This document shows, in pieces, positions 24,690 to 30,813 of a stretch of DNA of 31,808 nucleotides. Numbering within the stretch: the stretch's first letter is position 1; the number at the start of each line of letters is the position of its first letter. This stretch comes from a virus: positions 1-31,808 of IMG/VR virus record IMGVR_UViG_3300025873_000023. The stretch is one strand, 5' to 3'. The notes below the pieces were generated by a model. The model saw nothing but the letters and a program-made list of their open reading frames with translations. It was not told the DNA's origin and did not search any database. The position numbers and the translations under genes were made by a program.

Positions 24690-25715
24690 CTAAACGGTGA
24701 CCTCTGCCAGATGCTTCAACGCAGCATCTGCAATCGGTGTCTTACCGTCCAACGCACGGATGTACGAACGCTCTTGTGCAGCGTCCGTAACCTTAAATCC
24801 CGTGCTGATGCGGTGCTGTTCGGCACCTTGGAACGCATTGTAGGCCAACCAACGGTTGCCCACCTGTGTATCCCACTGTTCCTTCTCGGCACGCCACGCT
24901 GTACCAACAGCAGCCACTCGCAGATTGCGAGCCGTCACCGTCTTGTGATGGGCGTCAGGCTCAGGATTCGGAAACACCGTGTTCACCAACTGTGCGAACT
25001 GCAAGTCAGTGAACTCCTGATCCCTCAACACACGGGCCATGACCTGCATGGTCCGTGTCTGCTCCATCGAAGACTCCAACACAGCCGCACGCATGGTGAG
25101 CATGTTGTCGTGGTTCTTCGTGGCCTTCACGCCAATCAACTGACCAGCGTGTCCAAGCATGTTCTCGCAACTGATGCGCTGCTGAATCGGGATAATCTCC
25201 GTCTTCCACACACCATTAAGCGACATGCGTGTATAGATGAACGGCTGGATAGTGTCGCCACCACCCAAGTCGAACGGGTCGTCAAGCACCTGCTCAACTA
25301 CCACACGCTCACCGTTTCCAAACACGCTTACGCTGCTGCATGACTCGGGGAACAACCATTCCAACGTGTCATACACATGCTGATAACCTGCACGCTCGGG
25401 GTACTTCCCTGAGTGTGAACCAAGCACCTGTCCCGTGTCGCCACGAAGCACGTACCTGTCAAGGGGCTGACCCTTGTTCTCCCCGTGCTGGTACACAGGC
25501 ATTTGGAACTGCCCGTCAGCGATGTAACCCGATGGCTCGTACACCACGGGAAACACACCGTTCATGGCAGCAGCCATAGCGGGAACCGACGCACCTATGT
25601 CCGTCGCAACTTCCTGACTGCGGTCGGGATCAGTACCGTCTACACGGTGGTCCTCCAACTTCTTCAGGAAGTTGTGTACGCCCGCTAAGGCGTTGTCAAC
25701 TGTCTCTCTACTCAT
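24690..25715 (-). CDS. DUF932 phage/plasmid-like protein
   Basis: 341 residues from ATG 25715 with AAGGAGA 6-7 nt upstream, overlapping the previous stop (ATGA). It has the DUF932 layout: YVLRGDTGQVLGSHSGKYP, then QHVYDTLEWLFPES, FGNGERVVVEQVL, a central IQQRISCENMLG and a helical C-terminus. The family is widespread in phages, plasmids and ICEs, often near replication or antidefence genes; its biochemical activity is unknown. Length is normal for the family. Confidence 0.75.
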   Translation of the reverse strand: MSRETVDNALAGVHNFLKKLEDHRVDGTDPDRSQEVATDIGASVPAMAAAMNGVFPVVYEPSGYIADGQFQMPVYQHGENKGQPLDRYVLRGDTGQVLGSHSGKYPERAGYQHVYDTLEWLFPESCSSVSVFGNGERVVVEQVLDDPFDLGGGDTIQPFIYTRMSLNGVWKTEIIPIQQRISCENMLGHAGQLIGVKATKNHDNMLTMRAAVLESSMEQTRTMQVMARVLRDQEFTDLQFAQLVNTVFPNPEPDAHHKTVTARNLRVAAVGTAWRAEKEQWDTQVGNRWLAYNAFQGAEQHRISTGFKVTDAAQERSYIRALDGKTPIADAALKHLAEVTV

Positions 25716-25888
25716 GCATTCTTCTCCTTTGCCCAATCGTATGGGCGCTTTCTTGGTATGTCATGCTTCTGACGCAGAGCAGCCACGAAGGCCATACGCT
25801 CCCGTCGTCTGTCTTTCATATGCCTAGATACTATCATCCATACGGACGCACCTAAGCATATGACGATAAATGACCACATGTAATACAT
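25712..25888 (-). CDS. Small single-span membrane protein (58 aa)
   Basis: ATG 25888 is preceded by GAGGAG. Residues about 4-20 (MWSFIVICLGASVWMIVS) form a hydrophobic helix, then a strongly basic tail (RHMKDRRRERM) that predicts an inside C-terminus. Such small early membrane proteins may act in superinfection exclusion, but nothing shows this here. Confidence 0.65.
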   Translation of the reverse strand: MYYMWSFIVICLGASVWMIVSRHMKDRRRERMAFVAALRQKHDIPRKRPYDWAKEKNA

Positions 25889-25901
25889 AAGGAACTCCTC
25901 G

Positions 25902-26183
25902 CTAATCACGCGGTTCATCTTTCCACGGAGGTTCAGGCTTATCCCACGTAGGCGTATCTACCTCGTCCTCCTCCTCGTCTGCAAACACGATGTCCCAGCA
26001 CCTATTGCAGATGTACCAACCGCCCCTATGGGCGATCAGCAACTCTCTATGCGCAGCCGACAGGTCAGGAAACACATTCTGCACCAACCCTTCACGGTTC
26101 ATCCAACGGTCATAGTCACCGTCGTCAACCCGTATAGAGTCCGTCGTCTTGCAATGCCTACACTCAGCGGATACAACTGCCAT
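25902..26183 (-). CDS. Zinc-ribbon protein (93 aa)
   Basis: I start at ATG 26183, where GAGGAGG lies just upstream and the start overlaps the previous stop. The product has an ECRHC pair near residue 8 and a CNRC pair near residue 60, a CxxC...CxxC zinc ribbon, then an acidic tail ending KPEPPWKDEPRD. It could bind nucleic acid or protein; function unknown. Confidence 0.6.
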   Translation of the reverse strand: MAVVSAECRHCKTTDSIRVDDGDYDRWMNREGLVQNVFPDLSAAHRELLIAHRGGWYICNRCWDIVFADEEEDEVDTPTWDKPEPPWKDEPRD

Positions 26184-26398
26184 CAATCCTCCTCGGTACA
26201 TGCGTCTATGAACTTGACCCGATCAAAGTTCGGGTTAAAGCCCGCAAACACAGTCGCTAGTCGTGAAGTCATACGCCACAAAGCAGTCTCGTATCCGTCC
26301 AGAAACGCTACGTCCACATCAGGGGCGTGTGTCTTCGTGTATTCCTTGTTCAGCACCCGTGCCACCTCAGTGAAGTGCATACGTGTCATGCCGCCCAT
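26183..26398 (-). CDS. Small hypothetical protein (71 aa)
   Basis: ATG 26398 overlaps the upstream stop (TAATG), with GGGGAG about 9 nt before. The product is compact and helical: FTEVARVLNKEYTKTHAPD, FLDGYETALWRMTSRLATVF, DACTEED. The pattern of two amphipathic helices and aromatic residues recurs in small phage proteins. No function known. Confidence 0.65.
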   Translation of the reverse strand: MGGMTRMHFTEVARVLNKEYTKTHAPDVDVAFLDGYETALWRMTSRLATVFAGFNPNFDRVKFIDACTEED

Positions 26399-27090
26399 TA
26401 GAACGGCTCCCCGCTGTTTACAGCGTGGCCCCGTGTGTCCTGTACGGCAATCAGGATGTGCTTCAGCGTAGCCTCAGCGTATGCCAACACACTCTCGGGA
26501 GTGTCATGCTTGGCCCTGAAGCCTGCCGTTGTCGCTTGTAGGCGTGACACCATGCCCGTCAGTTCCGCAACTTTGGCTTCCAACTCAACCACACGCCGTG
26601 TCTCGGCCCACAGCGACGCAGCATCAGCCAGTGTCTCAACCTTGGACTCCAACACAGTCACACGCTGCAAGCCCTCATTCGCACCCTCAATCTGGGCCGA
26701 AACGTCTGGCGGGGACAGCAAGCCACCCTCGTCAGCGGACGTATCCAAGTGCCACTGGATGACCTTCGTCACCAACTCAGTCGCACGGGCACCAATGGTA
26801 CAATGGGCACCTACGCTTATGGTGTTGTACTGGCGCAACAGTTCAGACAACGTTTCCTCAACGCCATCGCTGTTGCTACCGTACTCCTCCGCAGCCTCAC
26901 GGGCAGCGTCGTACACGCTGTCAGACACAGCATCCCATGCCTCTTCCCTGATGGCTTCCTCCACCTGCGAAGACACAGCGTCCCACGCTTGGTCGTCAAT
27001 CTTGTCATCCACGCCGCTACCGACGCTCTCCCATATGGCCTCTGCGAACTCATCCGCATCAGCCGTTGTCCTGAACTCAAACTCACTCAT
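26398..27090 (-). CDS. Hypothetical coiled-coil protein
   Basis: 230 residues with GGAGGTG before ATG 27090. The N-terminal 80 residues are an acidic repeat-like run (VSSQVEEAIREEAWDAVSDS), with WDAV occurring twice. The middle has GAHCTIGARATELV. Residues about 140-190 are a heptad coiled coil (VTVLESKVETLADAASLWAE). No catalytic motif. Possibly a scaffold or decoy; unknown. Confidence 0.65.
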   Translation of the reverse strand: MSEFEFRTTADADEFAEAIWESVGSGVDDKIDDQAWDAVSSQVEEAIREEAWDAVSDSVYDAAREAAEEYGSNSDGVEETLSELLRQYNTISVGAHCTIGARATELVTKVIQWHLDTSADEGGLLSPPDVSAQIEGANEGLQRVTVLESKVETLADAASLWAETRRVVELEAKVAELTGMVSRLQATTAGFRAKHDTPESVLAYAEATLKHILIAVQDTRGHAVNSGEPF

Positions 27091-27215
27091 ACCTGCACCT
27101 CCAGTGCGTCAAATATATCATTTACGGCATCCGCAAGCAGGTCATCGTAACCGATACCCGCTTCCAGATCAGCAAACAAGCGCATAAGCACCTGCTCTAT
27201 ACTCTCACGCTTCAT
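27087..27215 (-). CDS. Small acidic hypothetical protein (42 aa)
   Basis: ATG 27215 with GAGG about 8 nt upstream; both ends overlap neighbours by ATGA. The product is one acidic helical chain, MKRESIEQVLMRLFADLEAG then YDDLLADAVNDIFDALEVQV. Coupling on both sides supports translation, though the short length leaves doubt. Confidence 0.55.
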   Translation of the reverse strand: MKRESIEQVLMRLFADLEAGIGYDDLLADAVNDIFDALEVQV

Positions 27216-27517
27216 GCGTCTACCTCTTCCTTATCCCAATGCGTCAACACGCCGAGGTCGTCACCCTCAACCGCAAACCCATACTCAGCAGCAGCAGGAA
27301 CCGTCCACACATACTCACATGAGTAGTAGGTACCGAAGTCATGCGGGTTCGCCTGAATACACAACCGACCACCCTCAGGCTCATTACCGTAATGGCGCCT
27401 AATCTGCTCAATGAACCGCCTCAAATGCGCCTGTGCCTCACGAATGTAGGCATCACTGCCCAACTGCGGACAAGGCTCATCCCACGGCCCATCACCAACA
27501 TACAAACTGTCTCTCAT
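27212..27517 (-). CDS. Hypothetical protein (101 aa)
   Basis: GGAGG lies 6 nt before ATG 27517. The sequence begins MRDSLYVGDGPWDEPCPQLG and holds a helix with AQAHLRRFIEQIRRHYG, then strands (GTYYSCEYVWTVPAAAEYGF). A small alpha/beta protein of unknown function. The 17-bp hairpin at 27557-27596 stands about 40 nt upstream and probably sits in its leader. Confidence 0.65.
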   Translation of the reverse strand: MRDSLYVGDGPWDEPCPQLGSDAYIREAQAHLRRFIEQIRRHYGNEPEGGRLCIQANPHDFGTYYSCEYVWTVPAAAEYGFAVEGDDLGVLTHWDKEEVDA

Positions 27518-27556
27518 AACGTACCTCCGTACATCAAATGGCTACTTCCAACACTT

Positions 27557-27596
27557 CCCATCTTCTCTCTCTCAAGAGAGAGAGAGAGAAGATGGG
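27557..27596 (-). repeat. 17-bp C/T-G/A hairpin, copy A
   Basis: CCCATCTTCTCTCTCTC (27557-27573) pairs perfectly with 27580-27596, loop AAGAGA, followed by GGGGACTCCA. The element at 28960-28999 is a near-identical copy. There is no T-run, so it is not an ordinary terminator. Confidence 0.85.
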
Positions 27597-27617
27597 GACT
27601 CCATCCGCATAGAACAA

Positions 27618-27809
27618 CTACTGCGGATCAAACCCAGCCCCTATCGGCCCTTGCTCATGCACGTTAATCTCACGGTCAAAGTGCGACGGGTCTATACGCG
27701 ACCCATCCAACACATCCTCTACACGGTTACGGGCATCATCCTCGTCATCCGCTTCTATGTGAAACTCCCAATGCGCACTCTCAATAACCTCAACCACGTA
27801 TCGCTTCAT
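27618..27809 (-). CDS. Small hypothetical protein (63 aa)
   Basis: ATG 27809 has GAGGAGG 6 nt upstream and follows the previous stop immediately (TGATATG). The sequence starts MKRYVVEVIESAHWEFHIEA, then DDEDDARNRVEDVLDGSRID, a small ferredoxin-like beta-alpha-beta pattern often seen in phage early proteins. No function known. Confidence 0.65.
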   Translation of the reverse strand: MKRYVVEVIESAHWEFHIEADDEDDARNRVEDVLDGSRIDPSHFDREINVHEQGPIGAGFDPQ

Positions 27810-27810
27810 A

Positions 27811-28134
27811 TCAATCCTCCTCGTAAGGGGTATATGTTTCCTTTGCACGACGGATCATCTCAGCGCACTCAGCCTGAAACTCCTCCAACGTCTGCGCCTT
27901 TGATTCCGTCAACACCACTCGCGGTGCCAACTCGGCAACCTTCGGCACCGCATGGGCCAAAGACACCGCACACTCATGGCACAAAGCCACCTCTACGGGC
28001 GGGTCCGCATAGTTGTCCGAAAACCCACCGTAATAGTCATGCACAATCAGCAGCAACCCACCATCCAACTGCCTAGCGTTGTCACCTATGACCATACTTG
28101 CGCACCTATCGCAAGGGTATTTATCTGTTCTCAT
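27811..28134 (-). CDS. Zinc-ribbon protein (107 aa)
   Basis: AGGAGG precedes ATG 28134. CDRC at 8-11 and CHEC at 52-55 make a CxxC...CxxC zinc ribbon, with a conserved HDYYGGFSDNYADPPVEV between, followed by a helical tail. The layout resembles small phage RNA/DNA-binding zinc ribbons. It is the first gene of this operon after the RNA-rich gap at 28135-28731. Confidence 0.65.
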   Translation of the reverse strand: MRTDKYPCDRCASMVIGDNARQLDGGLLLIVHDYYGGFSDNYADPPVEVALCHECAVSLAHAVPKVAELAPRVVLTESKAQTLEEFQAECAEMIRRAKETYTPYEED

Positions 28135-28186
28135 GCTCTTACCTCCTGTAAGCGCCTATTCATTGCCAAAGCATAATCATGCAGCA

Positions 28187-28222
28187 GGAGGGTGCCACCT
28201 GCTTAGGACAGGCACACCCTCC
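28187..28222 (-). ncRNA. Structured element with GGAGGGTG/CACCCTCC stem (short form)
   Basis: 28187-28194 pairs perfectly with 28215-28222 (8 bp), and the inner CCTG/CAGG pairs at 28198-28201/28209-28212. Same closing stem and same GGTGGCACCCTCC end (- strand) as the element at 28256-28374. Function unknown. Confidence 0.45.
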
Positions 28223-28255
28223 CATTCGCCGCAACCGATTGTGCTACGGGTGGAA

Positions 28256-28374
28256 GGAGGGTGCCACCCAACACGGCTAACCGCTCAATTTCGGCGCTTC
28301 ATCCATATAGGCATACTTCACGCACGGCTAGGCTAAGTTCCCGCTGCAACTACCACGGTGAACGTACACCCTCC
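28256..28374 (-). ncRNA. Structured element with GGAGGGTG/CACCCTCC stem (long form)
   Basis: The 8-bp perfect stem 28256-28263/28367-28374 encloses about 100 nt. On the - strand it begins GGAGGGTGTAC and ends GGTGGCACCCTCC, as does the short form. The interior has CGGCTAACCG- and TAGGCTAAG-type words that could pair, but no T-arm. Function unknown. Confidence 0.4.
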
Positions 28375-28381
28375 CGAAGAA

Positions 28382-28473
28382 GCACGGGGCGGGAATCGAA
28401 CCCGCAAACGCAACACACTGCGCATCCTCAGCCCCATCTAGCGACCCGTGTGTGGGTTAGGGGCTTCCCGTGC
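28382..28473 (-). tRNA. tRNA-like gene with standard acceptor and T arm but atypical core
   Basis: 92 nt. The acceptor stem GCACGGG/CCCGTGC is perfect (7 bp) and the T arm is GCGGG-TTCGATT-CCCGC. The core does not fit a normal anticodon arm: AGCCCC pairs with GGGGCT around an inner ACCC/GGGT hairpin, and CGCA/TGCG forms a second hairpin. No T33-anticodon-purine loop could be found. CCA is not encoded. It starts 1 nt after the CCA of the tmRNA-type domain. It may be a degenerate or non-decoding tRNA. Confidence 0.45.
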
Positions 28474-28474
28474 A

Positions 28475-28557
28475 TGGTGGAGGTGAGGGGAATCGAACCC
28501 CTGTCCGCAAGCGTCCGACATGCGGCTTTCACTTGCGTCGAAACCATAAACACCCCC
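28475..28557 (-). ncRNA. ssrA-like: tmRNA-type tRNA-like domain without mRNA-like region
   Basis: 83 nt on the - strand, beginning GGGGGTGTTTATGG and ending CACCTCCACCA. The acceptor stem GGGGGTG/CACCTCC has a G3-U70 wobble and A73, the alanine identity elements. GGTTTCGACG after the acceptor is the signature of tmRNA 5' ends, and GGACAGGGGTTCGATTCCCC is a tmRNA-type T arm (5-bp AGGGG/CCCCT stem). CGCAAG/CTTGCG forms P2. Only about 20 nt remain where tmRNAs carry pseudoknots and a tag reading frame. CCA is encoded. It is either a minimal or deleted tmRNA, or part of a split one. Confidence 0.6.
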
Positions 28558-28731
28558 GAAGGGACTTACACGGGCTTAAGTTTTCGCAGTTTTATGCGCT
28601 ACACTGCACCCACATAGGATTGTAGTCCCACGCACCTACGTCTACAACCGCAGATAACCCGATGCCACGCACCACACGGGTGCCGCTTGCAGCCTAAAGC
28701 CTATTTACCCTCGCTGCAACGAGCCTACACG
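28558..28731 (-). other. Structured leader upstream of the tmRNA-type domain
   Basis: No gene. On the - strand a stem TTGCAGC/GCTGCAA with an inner TAAA/TTTA hairpin comes first (about 28683-28720), then GCACC/GGTGC, then two competing pairings using the same CTACA(AT) word (GGTTGTAG with CTACAATCC, or GGGACTACA with TGTAAGTCCC), as in a pseudoknot or switch. I found no alanine-rich tag frame. Confidence 0.35.
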
Positions 28732-28950
28732 CTATGACTCCTGAGCCATAGTCTCCAAACGTGTCTCACGCCACTCCTGCACATCCACCAACTCCTCCAA
28801 CAACGACGCAAGCGCCTTTGGCAACACACTCACAGGCAGCAACCAATCCTCAGCACGCACAAGCGCCTGCCCCAACAGTTCGAGACCCTCCTCATCCATG
28901 AACACAGCAAACAAACCCTCACTCGCATCCACACAAGTCACATCAATCAT
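28732..28950 (-). CDS. Small hypothetical protein (72 aa)
   Basis: ATG 28950 has GGGAGG 6 nt upstream; GGG of this site is the base of a 17-bp hairpin (28960-28999), so initiation may depend on the hairpin opening. The product starts MIDVTCVDASEGLFAVFMDE, then an acidic, leucine-rich helix (LLEELVDVQEWRETRLETM). Unknown function. Confidence 0.65.
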   Translation of the reverse strand: MIDVTCVDASEGLFAVFMDEEGLELLGQALVRAEDWLLPVSVLPKALASLLEELVDVQEWRETRLETMAQES

Positions 28951-28959
28951 CGGAAACCT

Positions 28960-28999
28960 CCCATCATCTCTCTCTCAAAAGAGAGAGAGAGATGATGGG
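28960..28999 (-). promoter_or_regulatory. 17-bp hairpin, copy B, at the ribosome site of 28732-28950
   Basis: CCCATCATCTCTCTCTC (28960-28976) pairs perfectly with 28983-28999, loop AAAAGA, followed by GGGACTCCACACGC. On the - strand transcript its 3' arm ends ATGATGGG, directly joined to AGG, so it includes part of the Shine-Dalgarno. Copy A (27557-27596) differs by a few stem bases, with both arms changed together. Confidence 0.75.
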
Positions 29000-29010
29000 G
29001 ACTCCACACG

Positions 29011-29169
29011 CTAGCCACGGGTCAAACCCTCCTCAGGCTTCTCACCGCCACCAACAAACACATACCCACACTTGGAACAAGCCCAATGCGTATTACCCAG
29101 ATTACGCACCAGATCATGCTCACACACCGTCGGAACATCCATCTCAAGCACAATACACCATCCTTCCAT
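29011..29169 (-). CDS. Small zinc-ribbon-like protein (52 aa)
   Basis: Reads MEGWCIVLEMDVPTVCEHDL then WACSKCGYVFVGGGEKP. CSKC with CEH upstream makes a small zinc ribbon. ATG 29169 overlaps the upstream gene by 26 nt; ATG 29142, just after the upstream TGA, is an alternative start giving 43 residues. Neither has a strong ribosome site, so coupling is likely. Function unknown. Confidence 0.5.
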   Translation of the reverse strand: MEGWCIVLEMDVPTVCEHDLVRNLGNTHWACSKCGYVFVGGGEKPEEGLTRG

Positions 29170-29452
29170 GATGACCATAGGTCAACCCAAACGCATCCAA
29201 CAACCGCCACTGCGCCAAGTTGATCGTCTGCGTAGGATACAACTCCTCGCTCCACGCTACAGACGCCCTAGGATTCCTCAACTCATGCAACTCTTTCGCA
29301 TCAGGCCAATCATCCCAATCCAACTCACGCCCCGCATCAACACCCAACATCCGCAACAACTCCACCTCGCCAAGCGTATACCTACTCGGATGCAAAGCCG
29401 ACAACACACGCCCAAGCATGTTAGGGCAATCAAACAACGCTGATCCAAACAC
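29144..29452 (-). CDS. Hypothetical protein (102 aa)
   Basis: I start at GTG 29452 because AGGAGG stands 7 nt upstream; ATG 29419 is an alternative. The product reads MFGSALFDCPNMLGRVLSAL, RYTLGEVELLRMLGVDAGRE, then a helical ELHELRNPRASVAW and an aromatic C-terminus. No family recognised. Confidence 0.6.
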   Translation of the reverse strand: MFGSALFDCPNMLGRVLSALHPSRYTLGEVELLRMLGVDAGRELDWDDWPDAKELHELRNPRASVAWSEELYPTQTINLAQWRLLDAFGLTYGHHGRMVYCA

Positions 29453-29599
29453 TACGCACCTCCTGCGCACTCAACCAACTAACAACAACTCAACACGCAC
29501 CCATGTGGCACTGTACACACACACAGGGCAGCACAGGGCGGGAGTCGAAGACTCCCGCCCCGCACAGCGGGGGAGTCGAAGACTCCCCCGCCGCAGACG

Positions 29600-30076
29600 C
29601 TACGCCGTAGCCAGTCCCAAGGACTGGGCCTTGGCGACGATGCGCTCCACCGTACCTTTCCAAGCAAGGTTCCCTTGCTTGTCAAGGTGCGTCGGAACCA
29701 ACTCCATCGCTTCCCGAAGGGAAGCGAGAACCTGAGTGACATCTCCGATGTCACTCGCCTTCGTGGCATTGGCAAGACGAGCATTAATGCTAGCATTAAT
29801 GCTTTTGTTCTTCGCGGATTTCGCCGCTTTCTCCAACTTCCAAGCCGAAGGCTTGGAAGTCGTGGCAACCGCTGGAGCCGAAGGCTCCAGAACCACGTTT
29901 GAGGGAACCTCAAACGTTGGGATCGACGGTGCCGAAGGCACCGTAACGGCAACCGACGGTGCCGAAGGCACCGTGACCGTGGCTTCGACGGAATCGAAGA
30001 TTCCGCTATCCACGATCTGTTCGGCAAGCCGAACAATAGCCGAAGCCGAGGCTTCGGTGATGGTCAGGGTCTTCAT
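29600..30076 (-). CDS. Low-complexity protein encoded through the hairpin array
   Basis: 158 residues from ATG 30076 with AAGGAGG 9 nt upstream. The N-terminus is MKTLTITEASASAIVRLAEQ; residues 30-75 are Ala/Val/Pro/Ser-rich with repeated VPSAPS and EPSAPA; the C-terminal half is helical (SLREAMELVPTHLDKQGNLA). Thirteen perfect hairpins lie inside the frame. PSA words arise where a stem with a TTC loop is read (CCT-TCG-GC), so DNA structure seems to dictate residues. The ribosome site lies at the foot of the 30087-30147 hairpin. Function unknown. It reads as a real gene by its start site and frame, but its sequence may be shaped by selection on DNA or RNA. Confidence 0.7.
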   Translation of the reverse strand: MKTLTITEASASAIVRLAEQIVDSGIFDSVEATVTVPSAPSVAVTVPSAPSIPTFEVPSNVVLEPSAPAVATTSKPSAWKLEKAAKSAKNKSINASINARLANATKASDIGDVTQVLASLREAMELVPTHLDKQGNLAWKGTVERIVAKAQSLGLATA

Positions 30077-30086
30077 TTGGCATTTC

Positions 30087-30147
30087 CTCCTTGTTGGTAT
30101 CTTCTTATCATCACCCTTTAGGGTGATGAGAAGATACCAACAAGGAG
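30087..30147 (-). promoter_or_regulatory. Longest array hairpin, overlapping the ribosome site of 29600-30076
   Basis: 19-bp outer stem 30087-30105/30129-30147, a 3-nt bulge (30106-30108), 9-bp inner stem 30109-30117/30120-30128, loop TT. On the - strand transcript its 3' arm contains most of the AAGGAGG site, so translation of the next gene could be blocked when folded. Confidence 0.7.
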
Positions 30148-30183
30148 AATACTGGTTCCCCCTTTAGGGGGAACCAGTACAAA

Positions 30184-30221
30184 TTGGTTCTTCTGATCCC
30201 TTAAGGGATCAGAAGAACCAA
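30184..30221. repeat. Perfect 38-nt palindrome without loop
   Basis: TTGGTTCTTCTGATCCCTT is followed directly by its exact complement, so it has full two-fold symmetry as duplex DNA. Unlike its neighbours it has no loop bases. Confidence 0.9.
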
Positions 30222-30813
30222 GACTCGTTCACAACCAATCTACGATTGGTTGTGAACGAGAACCCCAAACCAAGCCGAATCACCGTTGTTCTCATAACCC
30301 TTTAGGGTTATGAGAACAACGAAAAAGCCGCCAACCACTCTCTCCAACCAATCATAGATTGGTTGGAGAGAGTGCCAAACTGGTTGCTTTACTCAACTAC
30401 GTTGAGTAAAGCAACCAACTAAGCCAACCTCCAATCAACCGCTTACAACTACGTTGTAAGCGGTGATTGCCAGAAGCCGAAAGTTACGCGCAGGTACATC
30501 AACCTACGGTTGATGTTGATTCCAGCAGTCCGACCGTAGGTCGGTGACCATCCAGAGTTCTCAACGAAGTTGAGAGTTCGATTCGGCCCGTTTCCCGTGC
30601 TAAACCTTTGGTTTAGCAACTAGTTCAAGCACCGAAGGTGCTTGTCGCCGCCGAAGTCCGTCGGGCACCGTTGCCTTGGCAACGGTGGGGGTGCCGTACC
30701 CCCCCTTGGGGGGTACGGGGCGCGCACGCGTGTATGTATAGATATGGAGGGACAGATCGGGCAAAAAAAGAACTCCCTGTGGGAGTTCGTGCGCCTGTAC
30801 GCGGTATTGGTGA

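Larger units (their letters stand above)
28135..28731 (-). other. 597-nt gene-free region filled with structured RNA candidates
   Basis: No credible gene is present on either strand. Reading the - strand, it holds a structured leader (28558-28731), a tmRNA-type tRNA-like domain (28475-28557), a second tRNA-like cloverleaf candidate (28382-28473), and two elements sharing closing stem GGAGGGTG/CACCCTCC (28256-28374 and 28187-28222). Each is listed separately. The arrangement resembles a phage tRNA cluster processed from one transcript. Confidence 0.6.

Noticed and set aside
28261-28617. + strand open frame across the RNA island
   Set aside because: It crosses tRNA-like genes on the opposite strand, has no ribosome site and has shadow-like composition.
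29479-30167. Long open frames overlapping 29600-30076 on both strands
   Set aside because: Palindromes keep several frames open. These lack ribosome sites and have Arg/Leu/Phe-rich shadow composition. Only the 30076 frame has a good start.
29536-30788. N4-type virion RNA polymerase promoter hairpins, since many loops are 3 nt and the phage has a giant protein of similar size
   Set aside because: N4 promoters have 5-7 bp stems and a fixed motif. Here stems reach 19 bp and loops vary. The giant protein shows no Rx3Kx6-7YG or other T7-type polymerase motif; a QKTYG word near residue 1650 lacks the Lys and spacing.
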